Assembly (NCBI RefSeq): GCF_042683745.1
Contig: NZ_JBHUJX010000008.1
Location: 558,001 to 622,000, forward strand
Length of the DNA stretch: 64,000 nt
Reading direction: 5' to 3'
From: Pseudoneobacillus sp042683745
GTDB lineage: Bacteria > Bacillota > Bacilli > Bacillales > Cytobacillaceae
The notes under the pieces are model-generated. The model saw only the letters and a program-made list of their open reading frames with translations, had not been told where the DNA came from and made no database searches. The translations under genes were made by a program, and so were the position numbers. Below, piece after piece: positions 49,735 to 58,897 of the stretch; position 1 is the stretch's first letter; every line of letters begins with the position of its first letter.

Positions 49735-51327
49735 ATGAAAGAGTCGTTTCAAAGAAACTTAAACAAATATAAAGAGTTTTGGAACAATCGTACAAAAAAA
49801 CAAAAGCTTACTTATGTAGGCTCTTTCCTGTTTTTAATTTTAGCTATTTCATTAGTTGTATTCTTTACTACCAGAACAACATTGGTTCCACTATATAGTA
49901 ATTTAACCCCATCTGAAACAGGCACGATTAAGGAAAATTTAGATGGACGAGGGATTGTATCGGAAATAAGTGATGGCGGGACTACAATCAAAGTTCCTGA
50001 AGAAGCCGTGGATAATCTAAAAGTAGAGTTAGCCGCACAGGGAATACCAAAGTCTGGTAGTATCGATTACTCCTTTTTTAGTCAAAATGCTGGAATTGGA
50101 ACTACAGATAACGAATTTAAAGTAATGAAGCTTGACGCGATGCAAACCGAATTGGCTAACTTAATGAAAGGCATAGACGGGATTAATGATGCCAAGGTTA
50201 TGATTACCCTTCCCGATAAAGGAATTTTTGTAAGCGATCAAACAGAAGCAGCATCAGCTTCTATCGTGTTAAATACAAAAGCAGGTTATCAATTTGAAGA
50301 TGCACAAATTAAAGCCCTATATCATTTAGTATCAAAAAGTGTTCCTAATCTCCCTACAGATAATATCGTCATCATGAACCAATTTTTTGAGTATTTTTCT
50401 TTAAATGATGAAAAAAATTCCAATGGAACAACTTTTGCCTCCCAAAATCAGATTAAGAAAGAGATTGAGAGGGATGTACAAAGACAAGTTCAAAATATGC
50501 TTGGTACTTTAATGGGACATGATAAAGTCGTTGTTTCTGTTACAGCGGATGTTGATTTTACACAAGAAAAAAGTGAACAGAATTTAGTCACTCCAGTTGA
50601 TCAGGAAAATATGAAAGGTATTGCCATCAGTGCTCATAAAATTACTGAAACGTTTACTGGTAATGGTGCATCTGCAGGTGGAATTCCTCAAGGGGAGGAT
50701 TCTTCAGATGCACTTGGTTCATATGTAGAAGGATCAACAAACTCCAACGGAGATTACGAAAAAATAGAAGAGACGATTAATAACGAGGTAAATCGAATTC
50801 GCAAAGAAATCGTTGAAAGTCCTTATAAAATTAGAGATTTAGGGATCCAAGTTATGGTTGAACCTCCAAATCCAGATGATTTAGCTTCATTGCCACAAGA
50901 ACGTGTAGATGATATTACGAAAATTTTAGGAACGATAGTTAGAACAACGATTGATAAGAATGCAAATGGTACAGAGTTAACAGATGAGGTTTTAAAAGAT
51001 AAAATCGCAGTTTCAGTACAAAAGTTTAATGGAAAAGTGGAATTTAATGAACAAACAAAAACTAGCCTTCCATGGTGGATTTATTTAGCAGGTGGAATTC
51101 TACTTACTATTATTGGAGTACTTATTTTCCTTTATATTAGAGCGAAAAGAAAACGACAAGAAGAACTAGAACAGGAGCGTCAAGAAATTGACCCAATCTA
51201 CGTACAAGATGTAAATGAAGAGACCGAAACGGAAAATAGTGTACGTAAGAAGCAGCTTGAGAAAATGGCAAAAGAAAAACCAGAAGATTTTGCTAAGCTA
51301 CTTCGTTCATGGATTGCTGAAGAATAG
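49735..51327 (+). CDS. fliF: Flagellar MS-ring protein FliF
   Basis: Forms the membrane ring on which the basal body and export gate are built. The 530-residue protein has a transmembrane helix near residues 24-45, a periplasmic-side (here extracytoplasmic) ring-building region (TLVPLYSNLTPSETGTIK, FSQNAGIGTTDNEFKVMKLDA, ARV-like NDAKVMITLPDKGIF), a second helix near 443-465 and a C-terminal tail (about 505-530, KPEDFAKLLRSWIAEE) that binds FliG. The ribosome site is a weak GGGGG close to a hairpin. fliG follows after 19 bases. Confidence 0.95.
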   Translation: MKESFQRNLNKYKEFWNNRTKKQKLTYVGSFLFLILAISLVVFFTTRTTLVPLYSNLTPSETGTIKENLDGRGIVSEISDGGTTIKVPEEAVDNLKVELAAQGIPKSGSIDYSFFSQNAGIGTTDNEFKVMKLDAMQTELANLMKGIDGINDAKVMITLPDKGIFVSDQTEAASASIVLNTKAGYQFEDAQIKALYHLVSKSVPNLPTDNIVIMNQFFEYFSLNDEKNSNGTTFASQNQIKKEIERDVQRQVQNMLGTLMGHDKVVVSVTADVDFTQEKSEQNLVTPVDQENMKGIAISAHKITETFTGNGASAGGIPQGEDSSDALGSYVEGSTNSNGDYEKIEETINNEVNRIRKEIVESPYKIRDLGIQVMVEPPNPDDLASLPQERVDDITKILGTIVRTTIDKNANGTELTDEVLKDKIAVSVQKFNGKVEFNEQTKTSLPWWIYLAGGILLTIIGVLIFLYIRAKRKRQEELEQERQEIDPIYVQDVNEETETENSVRKKQLEKMAKEKPEDFAKLLRSWIAEE

Positions 51328-51346
51328 AAATATGGAGGTGTAGTTA

Positions 51347-52363
51347 ATGGCTAAAAAAGATCAAAAAGAGTTAACAGGTAAACAAAAAGCGGCTATCCTC
51401 CTTATTTCACTTGGCCCTGATGTATCAGCATCTGTTTATAAACATTTAAGTGAGGAAGAAATAGAGAAGCTAACATTGGAAATATCAGGTGTAAGAAAAG
51501 TCGATTCACAGGCTAAAGAAGAAATTTTAGAAGAATTTCACAATATTGCACTAGCACAGGATTATATTACTCAGGGAGGAATTGGGTACGCCAAAACCGT
51601 ATTAGAAAAGGCTCTTGGTCCTGAACAGGCAGCTGTTATTATCAATCGTCTTACCTCTTCATTACAAGTAAGACCATTTGAGTTTGCTAGAAAAGCAGAT
51701 GCCGCACAAATTTTGAATTTTATTCAAAATGAGCATCCGCAAACAATCGCATTAATTCTTTCTTATTTAGATTCTGCAAAGGCGGGACAAATACTTTCTG
51801 AATTGCCTCAAGAAATGCAAGCTGATATTGCACGAAGAATTGCTGTAATGGATAGCACTTCTCCTGAAATCATCAATGAAGTAGAACAAATTTTAGAAAA
51901 GAAATTATCTTCTACAGTGAGTCAAGATTATACTCAAACTGGTGGAATTGAAGCAGTTGTAGATGTTCTAAATGGAGTTGATCGTGCAACGGAAAGAACA
52001 ATCCTCGATGCACTAGAAATACAGGATCCTGAGTTAGCTGAAGAAATTAAAAAGAGAATGTTTGTATTCGAAGATATTGTTACCCTTGATAATCGTGCGA
52101 TACAGCGTGTGATTCGCGATTGTGAAAATGAAGATCTCATGCTAGCTCTAAAAGTTTCTTCAGATGAAGTAAAAGAAATCGTCTTTAAAAATATGTCTAA
52201 ACGGATGGTTGAGAGTTTTAAAGAGGAAATGGAATTCATGGGTCCTGTTCGTTTACGAGATGTTGAGGAGGCCCAATCACGTATCGTCGCGATTATTCGA
52301 CGACTAGAAGAGGCTGGTGAAATCGTCGTTGCTCGCGGAGGAGGGGATGATATTATTGTCTAG
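51347..52363 (+). CDS. fliG: Flagellar motor switch protein FliG
   Basis: Rotor protein that takes torque from MotA and binds FliF and FliM. The 338-residue protein has the N domain (LTGKQKAAILLISLGPDVSASVYKHL), the middle domain with the EHPQTIALILSYL motif for FliM binding, and the C domain with FVFEDIVTLDNRAIQRVIRDC, which carries the charged torque residues. AATATGGAGGTG is the ribosome site. Its end overlaps the fliH start by 17 bases. Confidence 0.97.
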   Translation: MAKKDQKELTGKQKAAILLISLGPDVSASVYKHLSEEEIEKLTLEISGVRKVDSQAKEEILEEFHNIALAQDYITQGGIGYAKTVLEKALGPEQAAVIINRLTSSLQVRPFEFARKADAAQILNFIQNEHPQTIALILSYLDSAKAGQILSELPQEMQADIARRIAVMDSTSPEIINEVEQILEKKLSSTVSQDYTQTGGIEAVVDVLNGVDRATERTILDALEIQDPELAEEIKKRMFVFEDIVTLDNRAIQRVIRDCENEDLMLALKVSSDEVKEIVFKNMSKRMVESFKEEMEFMGPVRLRDVEEAQSRIVAIIRRLEEAGEIVVARGGGDDIIV

Positions 52364-53114
52364 ACTAATTAAATCAGGTTGGACAAACCCTGAACCAGTA
52401 ACTAAAAAAGTTATTTCAATTCGTATGATCCCAAGCATCGATATAGAAAATGACATTATCGAAGAACAACCTGCAGGAAAAAGTATGGAGGAAATATTAG
52501 CTGATGTTCAATTAGAAGCAGAAGCTATTAAAAGACATGCAATCGAAGAAGCTGAAAATATTCGATTTCAAATAGAACAAGATAAATTGTTTTGGGAAGA
52601 AGAGAAACAGCGGTTAATAATTGCTGCCCAAAATGACGGCTTTGAACAAGGGTTATTACAGGGTCGCGATCAAGGATTAACTGAATACCAGGAGTTAATT
52701 CAAAGTGCGCATGAAGTAGTTGTAGCATCTAAAAATGAATACCAGAAACAAGTTGAATCCGCTGATCAAACGATATTAAATATTGCAATGTCTGTAGCGG
52801 AGAAAATTTTAAATAAAAAACTTGAGGATCAAGAACAATTCTTTCCAATAGTTAAAAGAGCTTTAATAGAAGCTAAAAATTATCGCGAAATTCAACTTCA
52901 CATTCATCCTACACATTATGGATTCCTTTTATCTCATAAAGATGAATTAATGGGCTTATTTCCGAGGGAAACTGATTTTTACTTGTATCCAAATGATTCA
53001 TTAACTGAATGGAGTTGCGTCATTGAATCTTCAAATGGTCGGATTGATGCAAGCGTTGATAGTCAATTAATAGAAATCAAGAAAAAGCTTCAGGAAATGA
53101 TGGAGAGTGAGTAA
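52347..53114 (+). CDS. fliH: Flagellar export ATPase regulator FliH
   Basis: Binds and restrains the FliI ATPase and tethers it to the rotor. The 255-residue protein has a charged N-terminal part, a long coiled coil (about 60-150, AEAIKRHAIEEAENIRFQIEQDK) with a glycine-containing GFEQGLLQGRDQGLTEYQE run, and a conserved C-terminal domain (ILNIAMSVAEKILNKKLEDQ to IDASVDSQLIEIKKKL). Start is uncertain: ATG 52347 (chosen) lies right after GGAGGAGGGG, and TTG 52356, nine bases further, has more normal spacing. Both start inside fliG. Confidence 0.9.
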   Translation: MILLSRLIKSGWTNPEPVTKKVISIRMIPSIDIENDIIEEQPAGKSMEEILADVQLEAEAIKRHAIEEAENIRFQIEQDKLFWEEEKQRLIIAAQNDGFEQGLLQGRDQGLTEYQELIQSAHEVVVASKNEYQKQVESADQTILNIAMSVAEKILNKKLEDQEQFFPIVKRALIEAKNYREIQLHIHPTHYGFLLSHKDELMGLFPRETDFYLYPNDSLTEWSCVIESSNGRIDASVDSQLIEIKKKLQEMMESE

Positions 53115-53116
53115 AA

Positions 53117-54433
53117 ATGAACTGGGACCAATTCATTTATGATATACACCAAATCGACACATTTAAACGATATGGGAGAGTTAAACGTGTTGTCGGATTA
53201 ATGATCGAGTCACAAGGACCTGAAAGCTCGATTGGTGATGTGTGTTTGATTCATGTTGGTTCCAAAAATAAAAGAGTGATACAAGCAGAGGTTGTAGGAT
53301 TTAAGGAAGAAAATATATTATTAATGCCCTATACGGCATTAAGTGATATTTCTCCAGGCAGTTTAGTCGAGGCTACTGCTAAGCCATTAGAAATAAAAGT
53401 AGGGGCAGGCTTAGTCGGAAGTGTCATCGATTCAATGGGCCTACCATTAGATGGCTCGAACTTGCCGAAAGGTTTAACCCCTGTTTTAACAGAACAAGCT
53501 CCACCTAACCCAATGAAGAGACCTCCCATTGAACACTCGATTGAAGTGGGAGTACGTATGATTGATGGTTTATTAACTGTAGGTAGAGGTCAGCGTGTCG
53601 GAATATTTGCAGGAAGTGGTGTAGGGAAAAGTACTTTACTAGGGATGATTGCTCGAAATACGAAAGCTGATCTCAATGTGATCGCTCTTATAGGAGAGCG
53701 TGGTCGAGAAGTTAGAGAATTTATTGAGCGTGATCTAGGAGAGGAAGGGTTGCGTCGCTCCATTGTTGTTGTAGCAACATCTGATCAGCCAGCCTTAATG
53801 AGAATTAAAGGGGCTTATACGGCAACAGCAATAGCCGAATATTTTCGGGATAAAGGTCTTAATGTCATGCTCATGATGGATTCGGTTACACGTGTTGCTA
53901 TGGCACAACGTGAAATAGGGTTAGCTACTGGTGAGCCTCCAACTACAAAAGGATATACTCCATCCGTTTTTGCCGTATTACCAAAGCTTTTAGAGCGTAC
54001 AGGAACAAATGAATTAGGATCTATAACAGCTTTTTACACTGTATTGGTTGATGGCGATGACATGAATGAACCGATAGCAGATACAGTTCGAGGAATTTTA
54101 GATGGACATTTTGTATTGGATCGTGAACTTGCAAATAAAGGGCAGTTTCCGGCACTAAATATTTTAAAAAGTATAAGTCGGGTCATGAACAATATTGTCC
54201 CAATAGAACATAGGCAGTCTGCTGAAAAATTAAGAGAACTGTTAAGTACGTTTATTAATTCAGAAGATTTGATAAATATAGGAGCCTATAAAAAAGGTTC
54301 TTCGCGTGAAATAGATGAAGCAATAAGATTGTATCCAAAAATCTTATCCTATTTGAAACAAGGAACCCATGACAAAGTCTCAATGGAAGAAAGTCTAGAA
54401 TCATTACACCATTTGATTGTTAAAGGAGAATAA
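53117..54433 (+). CDS. fliI: Flagellum-specific ATPase FliI
   Basis: Hexameric ATPase of the flagellar type III export apparatus, related to the F1 beta subunit. The 438-residue protein has an N-terminal beta barrel, Walker A GIFAGSGVGKSTLLGMI near residue 163, IGERGREVREFIERD, Walker B VMLMMDSVTR, and FYTVLVDGDDMNEPIADTVRGILDGH. It begins two bases after the fliH stop. Ends just before fliJ. Confidence 0.96.
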   Translation: MNWDQFIYDIHQIDTFKRYGRVKRVVGLMIESQGPESSIGDVCLIHVGSKNKRVIQAEVVGFKEENILLMPYTALSDISPGSLVEATAKPLEIKVGAGLVGSVIDSMGLPLDGSNLPKGLTPVLTEQAPPNPMKRPPIEHSIEVGVRMIDGLLTVGRGQRVGIFAGSGVGKSTLLGMIARNTKADLNVIALIGERGREVREFIERDLGEEGLRRSIVVVATSDQPALMRIKGAYTATAIAEYFRDKGLNVMLMMDSVTRVAMAQREIGLATGEPPTTKGYTPSVFAVLPKLLERTGTNELGSITAFYTVLVDGDDMNEPIADTVRGILDGHFVLDRELANKGQFPALNILKSISRVMNNIVPIEHRQSAEKLRELLSTFINSEDLINIGAYKKGSSREIDEAIRLYPKILSYLKQGTHDKVSMEESLESLHHLIVKGE

Positions 54434-54437
54434 ACGC

Positions 54438-54881
54438 ATGCGCTATCAATTCAAATTCGATCAAATTCTTCATATTAAGGAAAGAGAGAAAGATGATGCG
54501 CTAGCGATTTTTAATGAGTCTGTAAGAAGCTTCGAAGAAGTAGCTGAAAAGTTGTATGATCTATTAAAAAAAAAGGAAGATTTGGAAACGTATCAATTAG
54601 AACGATTGGGGTATGGTATTCCTGTCCAAGAGATTAGACACCATCAGCAATTCATTTTGAATATAGAAAAGACCATTGAACACTATCAAAAAATGGTTAT
54701 GAATGCACGTAATCGAATGAATTTTCTTCAAGAAAAACTATTAGAGAAAAATATCGAAGTGAAGAAATATGTAAAAATGAAAGAAAAAAGTTTTAGTAAA
54801 TTTTTAGAAGAAATGAAATATTTGGAAGATAAACAAATGGATGATATCTCATTACAACAATTTATGTATCGTGGAAACTAG
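54438..54881 (+). CDS. fliJ: Flagellar export chaperone FliJ
   Basis: A small coiled-coil stalk that links FliI to the FlhA gate. The 147-residue protein begins MRYQFKFDQILHIKEREKDDALAIF and is nearly all helical, rich in Lys/Glu/Met. ATG 54438 follows AAAGGAG; an in-frame TTG at 54417 would overlap fliI and is not conserved. Its length equals what I recall for B. subtilis FliJ. Confidence 0.92.
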   Translation: MRYQFKFDQILHIKEREKDDALAIFNESVRSFEEVAEKLYDLLKKKEDLETYQLERLGYGIPVQEIRHHQQFILNIEKTIEHYQKMVMNARNRMNFLQEKLLEKNIEVKKYVKMKEKSFSKFLEEMKYLEDKQMDDISLQQFMYRGN

Positions 54882-54889
54882 GTGAATGT

Positions 54890-55486
54890 ATGGATAAATC
54901 GTTAGAACAAAATGAAAATAAGACAAATCGTTTTCAATGGTTTCTTGTTGTCGTAATTATCCCATTATTATTTGCGATAACGGTTACGATTATTGTCATG
55001 ACAATTGCCGGGATAAATGTTTTTGAAACGGTAAATAAATATGGACAAAAACTGCCATTTGTTTCAAGCTATTTTGCTGATAATGATTCCCAATCTCTTG
55101 AAAAATTGGAATCTGATATAGTAGATCTTGAGGCATCTATAAAAGATGGGGAAGCAAAAATTGAAAAACTAGAATCACAGTTAGGAAATAAAGACGAAGA
55201 AATCGAAAAATATAAATTAGAAAAAGAACAACTTGAAATGCAAATCTCAGAATTAATGGCCATCCAAGAGGAAAACAAGCGTGCGTTTAAAGAAATTGTC
55301 CAAACCTATGAAACGATTTCAGCCAAAAAAGCTGCACCTATTGTAGTAAATCTTAAAGAAGAAGAAGCACTGAAAATTTTAACAAATGTGAAAGCTGAAA
55401 CTTTAGCTTCAATTTTGGAAAATATGTCAGCGAAGGATGCTGCAAAATATACGGAACTATTAACTGCAAATGAAGGAAATGAATAG
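54890..55486 (+). CDS. ylxF: MotE-family protein YlxF
   Basis: A 198-residue protein with one transmembrane helix (about 17-42, QWFLVVVIIPLLFAITVTIIVM), a coiled coil (about 68-145, SLEKLESDIVDLEASI to AIQEENKRAF) and a C-terminal MgtE_N/FliG-like helical domain (LTNVKAETLASILENMSAKDAAKYTELL). YlxF sits at this place in the B. subtilis fla/che operon; MotE homologues act as chaperones for MotC in alpha-proteobacteria, but a role in Bacillus is not established. Eight bases after fliJ. Confidence 0.82.
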   Translation: MDKSLEQNENKTNRFQWFLVVVIIPLLFAITVTIIVMTIAGINVFETVNKYGQKLPFVSSYFADNDSQSLEKLESDIVDLEASIKDGEAKIEKLESQLGNKDEEIEKYKLEKEQLEMQISELMAIQEENKRAFKEIVQTYETISAKKAAPIVVNLKEEEALKILTNVKAETLASILENMSAKDAAKYTELLTANEGNE

Positions 55487-55516
55487 TTTTATGAATATGT
55501 GAAGGGGGGTGAAAAT

Positions 55517-56800
55517 ATGGGAAGTATTGGAGTTAGATCTATCCAGTTTAATAATGATATAAAAATGGAGAATACATCAAAATCAAATCAGCTATCTCCT
55601 AAAGGGTTTGGTGCAGTTCTATCAACTATTTTACAAACTGATCATTCTACACCTAAAGAAGATTTACAAGGTAATATTCCAATGTCCTCAAATGAGATGG
55701 AAGAATTAATTTCGTTTCTTCAGAATCAGGATCTATTTAATCTAGATAACGGTGCTGAAATCTTAAATAAGTTACTAGATAATTCCAATAGTAAAATAGA
55801 GGAACTCCCGTTAGAAACACTTTCAATGTCAGCTGATGAGTTGCTGAAACTACTAAATGAATTGGCTAATCTTTTAGGGAATGACGGGAAAGATCAAATT
55901 CCTATTCATTTTGATGAAAAGGAACTTATTGAGAATATGGACGATATTCTTGCTCTATTAACGAAGGCTCAAAGCTTGCCCAATCAGGAATTTCAAAAAA
56001 TTGTAGATCAAGATTTTGCAAAAATTTTAAAATTCACAAAACTAGTGGATTTACTTTCTAAAAATCAAGATAATCTTAGGGAAAATGAAAAACTATCTAA
56101 ATTGTTAGAAGCAATAACAAATAAGATAGAGCAATTAATGAAAAGTAATACAACAAATTTTAGAACTGAATACTTACAAAAGACCTTTACACTTTTAAGT
56201 AAAGAAATTAAGCAAAGTAATTCTGGTTTTGGAAGAACAGTTGTAGATTCATTATTAAATCAAAACAGTCAAATAATTGGCAAAGAATTTGAATTGCCTA
56301 ACAATGGTGTTTCTTTATTACAACAAATGTCTAAGCCAGAACAATTAACTTTAATGCTTGAGGGTTCAAAGAAACCTGTTTCTCCTGAACAGTTAATGAA
56401 ACAATTTGAGTCGATTCTATCCAAAAGTCAATTTACAAAAATGGATGGTATGCAAAAATTGATGATTAAATTAGCTCCAGAACATTTAGGTTCATTAAGG
56501 ATAGAATTGATTCATAAAGACCAAATGTTGGTAGCGAAAATTTTAACTACTACTGGTGCAGCAAAAGATACTCTTGATTCTCATTTGAATGGCTTAAAGC
56601 AGGCAATGGCTAACCAAAACATACATGTAGAAAAAATTGAGATTTCACAGCAATTAACTCCTCAAGAACGTCCGTTTCAACGTGATACTGAGCATCAAGA
56701 GCAAGGACATGAACAAGAGAGTAAGAAAAAGGACAAACATGAGTCCAATGGAGAATTTACTGAATCTTTTGCAGAAGCTTTAGTAAATCTGGAAGTATAG
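55517..56800 (+). CDS. fliK: Flagellar hook-length control protein FliK
   Basis: Secreted ruler that measures hook length and switches export specificity through FlhB. The 427-residue protein has a long Gln/Asn/Ser/Leu-rich N-terminal ruler region and a FliK_C (Flg_hook) domain from about 310 to 375: LMIKLAPEHLGSLRIEL then VAKILTTTGAAKDTLDSHL. An acidic-basic tail with KKKDKHE follows. ATG 55517 follows AGGGGGGTG; the in-frame GTG at 55499 lies before that site. Confidence 0.9.
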   Translation: MGSIGVRSIQFNNDIKMENTSKSNQLSPKGFGAVLSTILQTDHSTPKEDLQGNIPMSSNEMEELISFLQNQDLFNLDNGAEILNKLLDNSNSKIEELPLETLSMSADELLKLLNELANLLGNDGKDQIPIHFDEKELIENMDDILALLTKAQSLPNQEFQKIVDQDFAKILKFTKLVDLLSKNQDNLRENEKLSKLLEAITNKIEQLMKSNTTNFRTEYLQKTFTLLSKEIKQSNSGFGRTVVDSLLNQNSQIIGKEFELPNNGVSLLQQMSKPEQLTLMLEGSKKPVSPEQLMKQFESILSKSQFTKMDGMQKLMIKLAPEHLGSLRIELIHKDQMLVAKILTTTGAAKDTLDSHLNGLKQAMANQNIHVEKIEISQQLTPQERPFQRDTEHQEQGHEQESKKKDKHESNGEFTESFAEALVNLEV

Positions 56801-56808
56801 GTGATAAA

Positions 56809-57444
56809 ATGACCAATAATATTGATTCTTCTTTATACTTATCAAATTATCAGAAACAAACTAGAAAAACGGGATCGGATATTTTAGGAAAAGATGACTT
56901 CTTAAAAATACTAATGACTCAGCTACAGAATCAAGATCCGTTAAACCCGATGCAGGACAAGGATTTTATCGCCCAAATGGCAACTTTCTCAAGTCTCGAA
57001 CAAATGACGAATATGAATAAAACCATTGAGCAATTTGTGGAAGTATCAAAACAAAATAGTATGATCTCGTATAATCAGTTTGTTGGTAAAGATATTACAT
57101 GGCATAAATTAATTCCCGCTGAGGATGAAACTTCTGAACCAACAATTACTGAAGGTAATGGTCGGGTCGCATCCATACAATTTAAAGAAAACCAAGTTTA
57201 TTTAATTCTTGAAGATGGTACTGAACTTGAGCCTGGAAATATATCGAAGGTTAATAATGTTTCATCAGAAAGTCATATGCTCCAAGCCTCAATGATGATT
57301 GGGAAAACGGTAACATATGTAAATGATAGTAAAGAAGAAGGAATTGCTAGGGTAAAATCGGTTTCGTTTAAAGATGGAAAAACTTTATTTGAGCTTGATA
57401 ATGAAGCAAAAATTTCGTCATCACAAATTATGAAAATTGAATAG
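56809..57444 (+). CDS. flgD: Flagellar hook assembly protein FlgD
   Basis: Scaffold at the hook tip that assists FlgE addition. The 211-residue protein has the FlgD core KDDFLKILMTQLQNQDPLNP followed by DKDFIAQMATFSSLEQM (about 28-65), and a C-terminal beta-rich part (about 85-211) in which GNGRVASIQFKENQVYLILEDG and ARVKSVSFKDG look like FlgD Tudor/FnIII-type segments. It is longer than B. subtilis FlgD as I recall it (about 140 residues). GGTGATAA precedes the ATG. Confidence 0.92.
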   Translation: MTNNIDSSLYLSNYQKQTRKTGSDILGKDDFLKILMTQLQNQDPLNPMQDKDFIAQMATFSSLEQMTNMNKTIEQFVEVSKQNSMISYNQFVGKDITWHKLIPAEDETSEPTITEGNGRVASIQFKENQVYLILEDGTELEPGNISKVNNVSSESHMLQASMMIGKTVTYVNDSKEEGIARVKSVSFKDGKTLFELDNEAKISSSQIMKIE

Positions 57445-57462
57445 AGAATAGGAAGTGGTTGG

Positions 57463-57846
57463 ATGGAAAACTCTATTTTTCGTCCGATGCCATCCAAGCC
57501 CATTCATCAGCATACAACTAAGAAAACACAGCTAGGATCAGTTGCCAACCCTTTTTCACATCATTTGCAAGAAGCCATTAATGTTCAAACAAAATTAACG
57601 GTAAGTAAGCATGCAAAAGAAAGATTATCCCAACGTGATATTCATATTGATCAAAGTCGGTGGGAAATCATTGAAAAAAAGGTAGCCGAGGCAAAGAAAA
57701 TGGGTGTCAAGGATTCATTAGTATTACTACAAGATGCAGCTTTAATCGTAAGTGCAAAAAATAATACAGTCATTACAGCGATGGCACGTGATGAAGCGTC
57801 AACACAAATTTTTACAAATATCAATGGAACAATAATTATTGAATAA
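57463..57846 (+). CDS. Small flagellar operon protein (TIGR02530-type)
   Basis: A 127-residue protein of the flagellar-operon family found between flgD and flgE in many Firmicutes. Visible: a disordered start (MENSIFRPMPSKPIHQH) and a conserved C-terminal domain with TVSKHAKERLSQRDIHIDQSRWEIIEKKVAEAKKMGVKDSLVLL and a two-strand ending ALIVSAKNNTVITAMARDEASTQIFTNINGTIII. No signal or membrane segment. Function unknown; position between hook-cap and hook genes suggests a hook-assembly or export-related role. The family is not in the B. subtilis operon as I recall it. Confidence 0.78.
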   Translation: MENSIFRPMPSKPIHQHTTKKTQLGSVANPFSHHLQEAINVQTKLTVSKHAKERLSQRDIHIDQSRWEIIEKKVAEAKKMGVKDSLVLLQDAALIVSAKNNTVITAMARDEASTQIFTNINGTIIIE

Positions 57847-57918
57847 TGGCTGGACCAATTTTATGGAAGCCAGGCTGTGGAATGATAGAAGCAGCTACAA
57901 TCGAAAGGGGTTAATCGA

Positions 57919-58851
57919 ATGCTACGCTCAATGTACTCAGGAATAAGCGGAATGAAAAACTTCCAAACTAAACTAGATGTAATTGGTAACAATATTGCAA
58001 ACGTAAATACATTTGGATTCAAAAAGGGTCGTGTTGTATTTAAGGACATGATTAACCAGAGTATTGCTGGGGCTAGTAGCCCGACAGGAACAAGAGGTGG
58101 GGTTAATGCAAAGCAGGTAGGACTTGGGTCTACACTAGCTACAATTGATACAGTCCATAATGGAGGAAGTACACAAACAACAAATAGAGTACTTGATTTA
58201 GCAATTGCTGGGGACGGATTCTTTCAAGTAGCGTCATCAAATCTTGAAGACGCAACAGACCCACTATCATTTGATGGTTTTAATAATATTCAATATACTC
58301 GTGCTGGAAATTTTTATTTTGATAAACAAGGATTTATGGTCAATGGTGATGGACAATTTTTGGTTGGTTTTGCTGCTACGCCTACAGACGTAGCTGACTC
58401 GACAACATTTCCAACTCCAGATAGTATAAGTTTTACGACAGTAGATATTGCTTCTCCGCCTACTGGAACTGAATATAAGCCGATACGAATTCCTACTGAT
58501 GCTAAAAGTATGAGTATAGGTAAAGATGGTACAATCACATTTGTAGACGCTGCAGGAAGTCTTAAATTGGCGGGGAAAATAATTATGGCTAAATTCCCAA
58601 ATTCTGGTGGACTTGAAAAATCAGGAAATAACACTTTTCAAGAAACAAACAACTCAGGGGCAGCAACTTTGGATTTCGCGGGTAATTCTGGTATAGGAAC
58701 TACTGAATCAGGAGCCTTAGAAATGTCCAACGTAGACCTTTCCGAAGAGTTCACTGAAATGATCGTTGCTCAACGTGGGTTCCAAGCTAATACAAAAATT
58801 ATCACTACTTCTGATGAAATCCTTCAAGAGCTAGTAAACTTAAAACGATAG
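57919..58851 (+). CDS. flgE: Flagellar hook protein FlgE
   Basis: Subunit of the universal-joint hook. The 310-residue protein has the rod/hook N-terminal motif MLRSMYSGISGMKNFQTKLD.IGNNIANVNTFGFKKGR, a middle domain with GDGFFQV and YTRAGNFYFDKQGFMVNGDG, and the C-terminal pairing helix SNVDLSEEFTEMIVAQRGFQANTKIITTSDEILQELVNLKR. It belongs to the FlgE/FlgG family and in B. subtilis this operon gene was once called flgG; operon position supports FlgE. AAAGGGGTT precedes the ATG. Confidence 0.92.
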   Translation: MLRSMYSGISGMKNFQTKLDVIGNNIANVNTFGFKKGRVVFKDMINQSIAGASSPTGTRGGVNAKQVGLGSTLATIDTVHNGGSTQTTNRVLDLAIAGDGFFQVASSNLEDATDPLSFDGFNNIQYTRAGNFYFDKQGFMVNGDGQFLVGFAATPTDVADSTTFPTPDSISFTTVDIASPPTGTEYKPIRIPTDAKSMSIGKDGTITFVDAAGSLKLAGKIIMAKFPNSGGLEKSGNNTFQETNNSGAATLDFAGNSGIGTTESGALEMSNVDLSEEFTEMIVAQRGFQANTKIITTSDEILQELVNLKR

Positions 58852-58854
58852 TTT

Positions 58855-58897
58855 AGGAGGAGGGGTTAGGGACCGTGTTCCTGACCCCGATAAATAA
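58855..58897 (+). promoter_or_regulatory. swrD Shine-Dalgarno separated from its start by a hairpin
   Basis: AGGAGGA (58855-58861) is the ribosome site. GGGGTTAGG (58862-58870) / CCTGACCCC (58880-58888) forms a 9-bp stem (one G-U) that can add two more pairs inside. Then GATAAATAA and GTG. With the hairpin folded the effective spacing is nine bases; unfolded it is 36. The hairpin core resembles the smc-ftsY palindromes. Confidence 0.8.
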
